Positions 14,585 to 22,600 of a DNA stretch of 31,269 bases are shown here, piece by piece (the stretch's first letter is position 1; each line of letters starts with the position of its first letter). The stretch lies in the IMG/VR virus record IMGVR_UViG_3300032322_000182, positions 1 through 31,269 of that record. One strand, given 5' to 3'. The translations under genes and the position numbers were made by a program. The DNA is from a virus. The notes beneath the pieces were generated by a model. That model was not told where the DNA came from, made no database searches, and was given only the letters and a program-made list of their open reading frames with translations.

Positions 14585-14853
14585 ACTTCCGTAAAGTTTG
14601 CTTCCGTTACTCCCACACCGCCAGCAATAAGGGCTGCCTTAGTGGCATCATCTACTGTGTGGTTGTAACCACCACGATAGACAACAGGATATTCAGGTAA
14701 ATCAGAATCAAGTGGATAACGAATTTGTTGATACTGTCCATTAGTATTTAATACAATAGATATACCACGGTCTAACTTGTAAAACTCAAACAGTCTATGC
14801 ATACCTGCAGGACCTTCTTCAACTATTGGTGTTTTAAATAACCAGTTAGACAT
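14581..14853 (-). CDS. hypothetical protein downstream of capsid, 90 aa
   Basis: A 90-residue protein (MSNWLFKTPIVEEGPAG...) with a beta-rich first half (GISIVLNTNGQYQQIRYP), a YRGGYNH turn and a helical C-terminus (DATKAALIAGGVGVTEANF). AAAGGAGG just upstream is a strong ribosome binding site. It follows the major capsid gene after a 63-base gap containing a stable hairpin. It may be a decoration or head-completion protein by position; the sequence itself gives no proof. Confidence 0.55.
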   Translation of the reverse strand: MSNWLFKTPIVEEGPAGMHRLFEFYKLDRGISIVLNTNGQYQQIRYPLDSDLPEYPVVYRGGYNHTVDDATKAALIAGGVGVTEANFTEV

Positions 14854-14881
14854 TCATCCTCCTTTAGTGGACTCACCATAA

Positions 14882-14899
14882 GGCTGGGTTGCCCCAGCC
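14882..14899 (-). other. hairpin with GCAA loop after the capsid gene
   Basis: On the minus-strand transcript GGCTGGG and CCCAGCC form a 7-bp stem closed by a GCAA (GNRA) loop. No T-run follows, so it is not a classical terminator; an mRNA 3'-end stabiliser, processing site or attenuator for the capsid message is possible. Confidence 0.5.
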
Positions 14900-14916
14900 C
14901 TACAGTCAATTAACTA

Positions 14917-16119
14917 CTACTTAGCAGCGATTGATGAACCTGATGTGATTCGGAATAGTGCCTCATCACGGTAAACTGCAAAGCCAAGTACGCCGTACCA
15001 ACCCATTGGGCGGAAGCGCATCAACTTATCAGTTACGTTACCAATAACTACGTGTGGTTCTTCTGCTACGGCTTCCGCCATTGCCTGTGCACCACAAACG
15101 ATTGTGTCAAAGACACGTGTTACTGGAGTTACAGTTACTGTTGCTCCAACTGTTACTGCTGCAGTGTTTGCTGTATCAACTGTAATAGTTGTTGTTGAAC
15201 CACTTGTTGCAATAGCAGTAATCTTTGCAGCAGATGCAATACCTGTTGCAGCAATTTTGTCGCCAACTTCGGCGCGAGATGCAATAACAGATGATGATGC
15301 AACACCAATAGTAAATCCTGCTGATGTTCCCGCTACTGTTGCTGTTGTTGTTGCCAATGCTGACTGGTCTGCACCTGTCTTAGCATTGAACAAACGTGAT
15401 GACTCTACGAAGAACGCGCCTTCGTACTCACCAATTTCTCCAGCCCAAATCTTGCTTGAATTTTCAGCAGACTGTGAGTTTGGATAGCGCCATCCCAGGT
15501 CGCCTGTTTCGGCACGAAGGTCGTGTGAAACTTCTGGGTGAATACCTGTCCAGTATGCATTTCCGCGACGGCCCTTAGCCTTGTTAGAACGCAACTTTGC
15601 TACAGCACGACGAAGGTCTGCTGAATCAAGAGTATCTGCTGCATCAATTGTTGCAGTAGATGTTGCATTACCTGCAAAGATGTTGTTTGTACCTGAGCGT
15701 AGAGTTGTCATTGCAACCTTGTCGATAGAATCTGCAAGGTTATATGCAATAATGTTAGCAATTGCTGGGTCTACATCTGCAAGTGAGAAGAGTTCCAATG
15801 CGCGAGTTACTAGAACTGCGTTACCGTACTCATTAAGTGTTACTGTGACAGAGGTTGGTGTTGTCAGTGCTACTGCATCTGGGTCAACTGTCTCTGTTAG
15901 TGTTCCTGTTACTGCATCAAGGTCAACGTACTTCTGTAGAACTACTGTTGAACCTGGGATTGCTTGACGTGCAGGACGCTTATCTGCGACAGAACGAATT
16001 AGGGGTTCTGAACGGAGAGCGAACTCTAGAAGGCGGTCATACGCCTTCTGTACGAGGCCTGCACCGCCAACTGTACCACCGAACGAACCGCTCGAGGTAT
16101 CTGTAAATGCGTTAGGCAT
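14917..16119 (-). CDS. major capsid protein, N4-gp56 type
   Basis: A 400-residue protein matching the N4-gp56/P22-like branch of HK97-fold capsid proteins. Visible features are the N-terminal helix LVQKAYDRLLEFALRSEPLIR, the turn RPARQAIPGSTVVLQKY, the strand NEYGNAVLVTR, the helix NIIAYNLADSIDKVAMTTL, the strand NAYWTGIHPEVSHDLR and the end RPMGWYGVLGFAVYRDEALFRIT. AAGGAG (16130-16135) precedes ATG by 10 bases. Residues about 248-333 are an extra Ala/Thr/Val-rich beta region interrupting the normal path between ESSRLF and VFDTIVCGAQA. The gene follows the scaffold gene directly. Confidence 0.88.
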   Translation of the reverse strand: MPNAFTDTSSGSFGGTVGGAGLVQKAYDRLLEFALRSEPLIRSVADKRPARQAIPGSTVVLQKYVDLDAVTGTLTETVDPDAVALTTPTSVTVTLNEYGNAVLVTRALELFSLADVDPAIANIIAYNLADSIDKVAMTTLRSGTNNIFAGNATSTATIDAADTLDSADLRRAVAKLRSNKAKGRRGNAYWTGIHPEVSHDLRAETGDLGWRYPNSQSAENSSKIWAGEIGEYEGAFFVESSRLFNAKTGADQSALATTTATVAGTSAGFTIGVASSSVIASRAEVGDKIAATGIASAAKITAIATSGSTTTITVDTANTAAVTVGATVTVTPVTRVFDTIVCGAQAMAEAVAEEPHVVIGNVTDKLMRFRPMGWYGVLGFAVYRDEALFRITSGSSIAAK

Positions 16120-16151
16120 GTTTTTTAGTCTCCTTGACTATGAACGGATAA

Positions 16152-16625
16152 TTATTGTTGTGATTGAAGAAAAGCAATAAAATCTTCAGCGCTCTCAAAA
16201 TTGCCATTTAGTCGAGCGTTCATATCATTTGCTTTATCTGGCGAAATACCCTGCTGCGTCACAATATCTTGCTGGCGCAATGCCGCAAGATTGACTTCAT
16301 CATTATTAGATTTCGGCTCATATCCAATTAAATCTCCATTGTCAGATAGCCAATTATTAATTGACTCTTCATTAACTTCGGATATATCTTTTAGAATTAA
16401 CCGTGCTGCTTTGGTATTTACGCCCTTCTTTTCTAGGACTTCCTTAAGTGTCGCCTCACGCTGCGCCTTAGAGAATATCTCAAGTTGCTCAGTAAGTTCC
16501 TTAATACGTTTTTCATCTGCACGCTTGGCTTTGCGTAACTTTTTAAGTAAGTCACTACCATCCAATGGTGCTTCTGTTTCTGTATCTAGGTCGTCATCTT
16601 CTTCATCCCAGTAGTTGTTGCTCAT
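16152..16625 (-). CDS. capsid scaffolding protein
   Basis: A 157-residue acidic, largely helical protein: acidic N-terminus (NNYWDEEDDDLDTE), a predicted coiled coil (about residues 26-65, LLKKLRKAKRADEKRIKELTEQL) and a helical C-terminal part with QGISPDKANDMNARLNG. This composition and its position immediately before the major capsid gene are typical for phage scaffolding proteins, which guide prohead assembly and are then removed or cleaved. A protease candidate is encoded upstream at 25494-26066. No sequence motif is unique to scaffold proteins, so the call rests on position and composition. Confidence 0.75.
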   Translation of the reverse strand: MSNNYWDEEDDDLDTETEAPLDGSDLLKKLRKAKRADEKRIKELTEQLEIFSKAQREATLKEVLEKKGVNTKAARLILKDISEVNEESINNWLSDNGDLIGYEPKSNNDEVNLAALRQQDIVTQQGISPDKANDMNARLNGNFESAEDFIAFLQSQQ

Positions 16626-16744
16626 AGCAACCCACCCTTCTATTCGTTGTTAGTTCGCAGGCCACAGTTCAGTTCGGGGAAACTGGCTGGCTCCTACTAT
16701 CGGTCTAATACACTGCATGGGGCCGATAGGTCCATGTCAGGAAT
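16626..16744 (-). promoter_or_regulatory. structured leader upstream of scaffold/capsid genes
   Basis: A 119-base gap in an otherwise tightly overlapping operon. CTATCGG (16697-16703) and CCGATAG (16723-16729) form a 7-bp inverted repeat with a 19-base loop, and CAGTT (16670-16674) with AACTG (16681-16685) a short hairpin. No near-consensus -35/-10 pair or T-run is seen. It could hold a promoter for another sigma factor, an RNA processing site or a translational control element for the most highly expressed genes. Confidence 0.4.
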
Positions 16745-17977
16745 TTAAAATGCGCTTCGGTTTTGTGAAGCCAGGCTCTTACTGCCTGCTATACCAGAGG
16801 AAGCCTTAAAGCGAGAAGCCTCTTCTTCAATTAATTTTTCTTGTTGTGTTAAAGCCTTACCGCTTTTACGCAGTACTACATCTTCAGCAAAACCTTGTGT
16901 ATAAGCAGGACCACCTTGAGAAGATATCTCACTAAGGAAAGAACCACGCGGCAAAGCCTGTGCAATATAGCGATATCCAGCCTGTGCTGCAGCCTTGTCA
17001 ATACCAAACTCAGCAAGTGATAAGGCTGATGTAAGTGATGTTGTTAAGCCTTGTGCTACAGCAGAGCCACCAATTTCAGCAGCAGTTACTTTTTGCTGCA
17101 ACTTAGGTAGATTTTCTGTAGGATTTAAAAAGTAAGAAACTAAATCATTATCGTTAATGTTGTAAAAAGACTTAAGAGTATTGCGAGTAAATGGGTCAGA
17201 GTTTTGAACTCTAGTTACTGCTAGGTCAATACGGTCTTTAAACTCAACAGCAGAAATATCTGCGGCAATAAAGTCAGCAAACTTTTTATAGTTATCTTGA
17301 CGATTGTTACTTACCATGTTGCCCAAACCATAGGCTTTAAGTGTCCGAGCATAGGAGTTTTCAAGGTTAATATACTCAGCCTCAGATAAAGCATTTAAAC
17401 CCTGTTTAATACGGGTAAAGTTACCAGCAAAACGATTTGCGTAAGCACCACCAGGATTAGTCTTTAGTTTAATTAATGCTTCTGCTGATGTAAGGCCTTG
17501 TGTCATATAACCTGAGATTTCTCCAGCAAGTTCTTCAAGACCATAAGACCTAAACAAATCTGTAAGCATTGCAAAAGCATCACGTGTAGCGTCACTAATT
17601 TCTTTTGGTTGGTTTGCAGTAGTTGTGCTAGTAGTAGAACCATCAGTTCCTTCAACATCACTGCCATCATCACTGTCAGCACCGCTAACTCTAGAACCTT
17701 TGTTCATAAGAACAACTTTTCCAGTGTTGGGGTCTACATAAGCAGACTTAGTTGTTGATGTTGCACGAATTTCTGCTGCTGTTTTAAGAGCATTTTGAAA
17801 AGCATCACGCTGTGCCTGCGTTTTACCTCGTGAATCTTTTTTTGTATAATAAGAATCATCTGTTGCTGCTGTAGGTGCAACAGCACGCATTTCTTGCGCT
17901 TTGGTTTGCTCATCTACAGTAGAAAAAGATGCTGGAATATTAATGCCATCTGGCATATCTCTGTCTAGTCTCGCCAT
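16745..17977 (-). CDS. putative internal/ejection protein, 410 aa
   Basis: A 410-residue protein. The N-terminal 120 residues are polar and low-complexity with an Asp/Ser/Thr-rich linker (about residues 100-122). The rest is helical (RDAFAMLTDLFRSYGLEELAGEISGYM, then NGRDNYKK-like polar helices), ending with a basic SKSLASQNRSAF tail. No catalytic motif or membrane segment is clear. It starts at the stop of the 571-residue gene (TAATG) and is the third member of a group of large proteins between portal-side genes and scaffold. By analogy with podoviral core proteins it may be carried inside the virion. Confidence 0.5.
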   Translation of the reverse strand: MARLDRDMPDGINIPASFSTVDEQTKAQEMRAVAPTAATDDSYYTKKDSRGKTQAQRDAFQNALKTAAEIRATSTTKSAYVDPNTGKVVLMNKGSRVSGADSDDGSDVEGTDGSTTSTTTANQPKEISDATRDAFAMLTDLFRSYGLEELAGEISGYMTQGLTSAEALIKLKTNPGGAYANRFAGNFTRIKQGLNALSEAEYINLENSYARTLKAYGLGNMVSNNRQDNYKKFADFIAADISAVEFKDRIDLAVTRVQNSDPFTRNTLKSFYNINDNDLVSYFLNPTENLPKLQQKVTAAEIGGSAVAQGLTTSLTSALSLAEFGIDKAAAQAGYRYIAQALPRGSFLSEISSQGGPAYTQGFAEDVVLRKSGKALTQQEKLIEEEASRFKASSGIAGSKSLASQNRSAF

Positions 17978-19692
17978 TAGCCCATGAATCCAAACGACTT
18001 AAGTATGGTGTTAGCAAAATCAGCAGCAGTATTACGTGCTTCATCTGTTTGCCGCCATAGTGGGTTTGCTTGCATTTGTCTTGAAAACTCTGCAGTACTC
18101 ATTAGTCCGCCATCTCTAGTAAGTGCCATCTGTACATCTTTGTCATTGAAAGCATCAGTAATTGGAATACCTAGTTTTCTTGACTTAATTAATGCATACT
18201 GGTCAGCAATGTCTTTAACATTTCCACCGTTAGTAATATGGTCCTTAAGATTGCCATACATAGTTAGTGCATTAAGACGTAAACGTTCTGTTTGTTTTTG
18301 TATAGCATCTTTCTCTGTACCACCAGCAATAACAAAAGCAAGTGCTTCTCCTGCTGTTAGTGGTTGTCCATACTCTGCTCCAGCCTTTTGCAAGGCTGCT
18401 ATCTGTATAGCAACTTGACTGCCTTTAGCAGACTTAAGTAATGCTCCTGCGTCTGTACCCTCAAGGGCTTTAATAACAATAGCGTTCTGAGAGTTCTGGC
18501 GTTCTGCTGCAGTAAAGGCTGCGCCCTTACGAGTAGACTTAGTTATCTTTCCAGTTGAATCACGGGTTGTAACAGTTTCAACAGCAGACTTTTTTTCCCG
18601 CTCATTAATATCTTTAAAGTATGCTTCTTTTTCTTCTTGTGTTGCTGGTCTACCTATAGCATCAATTAAGTAATCATTGATTTCAGTATAAGCATCGCCT
18701 GCTGTAGTAAGAATTATATCTGTATCTTTAAAGGTTCCAGCCTTACTTGCTGGCAATCCTGTTCCAGCCCCGCCCTTAGCAGAGTTAAACCAAGAAGAAA
18801 AAGGAACTTGCTTAGCACCTTCAATTTGAATTTTAGTTGCAGCATCAAATGTATATTTAGCAATTAAATTATCAAGACCAAACAACCAGTCGTCTTGTTC
18901 TAGTTGTTTTTTTGTAATCCAGGTACGATTAACTAATTCTCTTTTTAAAGCATCTAGTTGTCCAGGCTGTGAATAGTTCTTAAGAAAAGCCTCACGTGCT
19001 GAAATAATACTTTTATACTGGTTAATAGTTGTTGAGCCATCAGCGTTTTTTGTATCAACAAAATAGATACGCTCTCCATTAAGAATAACATTACCAGAAG
19101 ATTCAATTGCATAACCCTTAAGTCTGTCTTCTGCTACATCTATAACACCGCCATCTTCAAGAGGTGCTGGTGTTTCTACAGTTTTATTTTCAGGTCGAAT
19201 TATTCCCTTGGGTGCTGGCGGTAATGGTTTAACTTTTGCACCTGCATTTTTAGCAGCAGTCTGAGCATCATATGCAGCCTGTACTGCTGCTTCATACTGA
19301 GCCATACCACGTGAAGGAATAAGTGCTTCTGCTTTTTTAAGGTCAGTAAGTGATTTCTCATATGCATCAAGAGCGCCTTGCGCACCCTTTTGCTTTTCGC
19401 TTGTACCTTTAGCGCGGTTAAGTTCTAAGCGTGCAGCGTTTTTTGCATCTTGTGCTCGCTTATATGCAAGAGAAGCAGCATCATATTGTTTCTTAATAGC
19501 ATTAAAATCTTTTATATTAAAGTTACGTATACTGCCTGGTTTTGCATCATTCTTTTCTTTACTATCTAAAGCAAGTAAATACTTTTGTTCTAAACCACCA
19601 CGCCCCGCAGTACCATTAAGGATGTCATAGGTACGGCGTGCTTCTTCTGAAGCATCAAAGAAGGCTTTTTCTAAACCTTTAATGTCAGCCAT
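17977..19692 (-). CDS. putative internal virion protein with coiled coils, 571 aa
   Basis: A 571-residue protein with a long charged helical N-terminus (about residues 1-160: alternating Lys/Ala/Glu, with AYKRAQDAKNAARLELNRAK and a KAEALI segment) predicted to form coiled coils. The middle contains a small beta domain (GNVILNGERIYFVDTKNADGS), and the C-terminal half is again helical, with a DITDAFND-like acidic turn. No enzymatic motif recognised. It overlaps by one base with the 1703-residue gene and the 410-residue gene, so the three are co-translated. An internal core or ejection role is inferred. Confidence 0.5.
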   Translation of the reverse strand: MADIKGLEKAFFDASEEARRTYDILNGTAGRGGLEQKYLLALDSKEKNDAKPGSIRNFNIKDFNAIKKQYDAASLAYKRAQDAKNAARLELNRAKGTSEKQKGAQGALDAYEKSLTDLKKAEALIPSRGMAQYEAAVQAAYDAQTAAKNAGAKVKPLPPAPKGIIRPENKTVETPAPLEDGGVIDVAEDRLKGYAIESSGNVILNGERIYFVDTKNADGSTTINQYKSIISAREAFLKNYSQPGQLDALKRELVNRTWITKKQLEQDDWLFGLDNLIAKYTFDAATKIQIEGAKQVPFSSWFNSAKGGAGTGLPASKAGTFKDTDIILTTAGDAYTEINDYLIDAIGRPATQEEKEAYFKDINEREKKSAVETVTTRDSTGKITKSTRKGAAFTAAERQNSQNAIVIKALEGTDAGALLKSAKGSQVAIQIAALQKAGAEYGQPLTAGEALAFVIAGGTEKDAIQKQTERLRLNALTMYGNLKDHITNGGNVKDIADQYALIKSRKLGIPITDAFNDKDVQMALTRDGGLMSTAEFSRQMQANPLWRQTDEARNTAADFANTILKSFGFMG

Positions 19693-22600
19693 TACTTTAA
19701 CTCCTTATATACATAGTATGATTCGCGTGAATAAAATCCAAGTATTGATTTAAATATTGCACGGTTGGCTTCTGTTACATATAAGTCGCCTACCATTAAT
19801 TCGTTTAGATTAGCCTCTATTTGTTCTTTTCTTTCTCGCTTAAGTTGTGCAATGTTTTCAACATTCTTTAACTCTGGGTCAGTAGAGAAAGCAACAAACT
19901 CTCGTACCATCTTAATTGCCATCATTAATTTCTGGCGTGTGGCTGGTCTAACATCAGTATTAGGGTTTGAAATTAATTGCTCAAGACTATTAAGCATTAC
20001 AGATTCATTACCAATTTCATTACCAGAACCAATAAGTTCTGAGTTAAGCAATGGGTTGTTAGCCTTTAATGCAGCACGTTGCTGCTCTGCTGCTTTAATA
20101 ACATTGGCTCGTAGTTCTGGGTCTGACAAATTGCTAAGAATATCTTTTTGCTGACGAGCAATGTCATAATACTTTTGCTTATCCTCTGCTACCTGTATAT
20201 CTGTGTAGTAGTCTTCAAGACTCTTGCTTTCAATAAGGCCTGCTGCTTTAATCCAGTTATAAGTACCAGCATTAAAGTCACCAATCTGTGGTGCAAAAAT
20301 GTAGGCAACCTCACCATAAGTCTTAATTAAGTCAGCGTTTTTAATGCCCCAGTTCTTTAACTTATCTGTGTTCTTAATAAGAACGCTAGTCTGCTTATCC
20401 TCACGGGCAACTGTATAGATAAGTTTGCCTGGATTCTTACCAATGTATGTAGCAAGTGCTACCTCGTATGGGTCCGAAATGTCTCCATTATTAACAGCAG
20501 TTATGCCATTAAGAATGTCAAAGAACTCTGAGCGCAAAGTAGTAATACCAGTGTCTTTAATATAGTCAGGGATTCCTACAGACTCCATAGTTGTAGGTGC
20601 AACTGGCGATAACAAACCTAGGAAGTGGCGCATAAACAATACGTTATGTGCTGAGATACGAATGTTCTTTAGGTATTCAGACTTCTCTTCATCTGTAGCA
20701 TTTGCTGTAATACCTATTCCGTTGGCTGCATTGTAGGCAATAGCCTGCTGTGCAGCGGTTACTTCTTGTCTAGACTTTTCATCAAATCCCAACATACCCC
20801 AGACACGCTGTAAAGATGAAGGAACAACAGCGCGGAATATATCAACATTGTCACCAATGTTACCTAGTGCAAAAGTATCAATGCTTTCACCTAGTTGCTG
20901 TGAGTATGGCTGTATTGCACCACCAACAAATGGAATTTTTCCTGGAACTACACCAAGGATATTCTTTACAGCAATAACTCCTAGTCCTGCAATAGGACCA
21001 GACAAGGTAGGAAGACCAGCATCCTGCGAGAATGATGGGTTAACCATTCTTAGTTTAAATGTAAACTCATTAAACAATGGCTGGCTGTATCCAGTATTAC
21101 CTGTTAGCGCACGAAACGCACCATCTGTAGCCTTGTAGATAATGTTATCCATAGGCATTACTACATATGGCTCACCTTCGGCATCGTTAAAGATAGCGCC
21201 ACTTGATTCAAGTCCTACGTTAACTAAACGCAAACGATACAACGTGCGTGGTGCTACATCCTTTAAACGATAGATACGGCGATAGAAATCCTCAGTTGCT
21301 CTATAGTAACGACCAACAGTACGCGCACTAAATGCAAAGTTAGAACGTATCTTTGGGTTATCAGCAAACTTTAGAATAGTATCTGCTGCTTCACGCACCG
21401 CTAATTCAGTAAAACGCTTTTCGGCTATAGCCTTATACTTGTCTTCAACAGCATCAATCTGTTTTTGAGTAGCACCAGCAAAAGGACCCATCTCACGTGC
21501 TACCTGTTGACGAACAAACTCTTTTTCAATACCAGCATACTTTCTGCGCAATTGTGCATATGTAACCATAACTGCTGGTTGACGGAATAAACCAGTTACT
21601 TGTTGGTCCATCCAGTCCATCATAGTATTTCCGTAGCGTCTAAATACAGACTCTACATCAAAGTCACCAAAGGCTATTTCAGTATTGATAGGTCCACTAA
21701 TACGGAATCCTTGGCTAGCCTCTTGAAATTCATCTAAAGGAATACGTGCAACTGCTGCGTTCCAAGTAGGAGTGCGACCAGATTCTGCACTCATCTTAAC
21801 TAGTTGCCCGTAACTATTCTTAACTACATCTAATAATCCCTGATTAAACTTGTTAGCATCACCATGGAATGTTTCATACATATCAGTAAACATACGGAAT
21901 AACTGACCACGGGCAATTTGCTCATCATCTAGTCCACGACCACGGGCTTGAACTGTGTAGGCTGTGCGTTCTAAAAATGCACCAACAGATAGATTGTCTT
22001 GAATCTGCCAAGTATTAGTTAACGGTTCAAATTTAAAACCAATTTTTTCCATACCAGCATCAAGTGCTAGTTCCATCATTTCTTTACCAGTGCGTGGGTC
22101 TACCTCGCCTGGCTTTAATGCATTGTATCTAAAAAATATTTCTGCTGGGTTAAGTGTAACTTCATCGGTTAATTTGGCCTTGTTACCAGCCATCATCTTA
22201 AACCATTTTTCAAAGTGCGCTAATGCAACTTCGCGTTCTGTTAGCATAGCCGTATCAATAGTACGGGTTCCTTTACCCATCTTAATACCTAATGCATCAA
22301 AAGCCATATCAAGCATAGATGGTGTAATAACTGATGCAACAATCTCCTCGCCATAGCGACCAGAGATACCACTGCTAGCAACAAGAGAAGCAGCCATTGA
22401 GTTAAGTGAATCAGGTGAATGTACAAAGGCTTGCATTAAATAACCAGCAGTTTCAGGGTCAACATAACGACCATACATTTGTGAAACAGCAGCAGATATT
22501 GCTTGACGTTTTTCTAAACTTGTTAAAAGAACAACATCAACTTCTAAGTCATCTGCTTTGTTTTGTAAAATTGTTTGTCTATCTAAAATTGACAGTGCTT

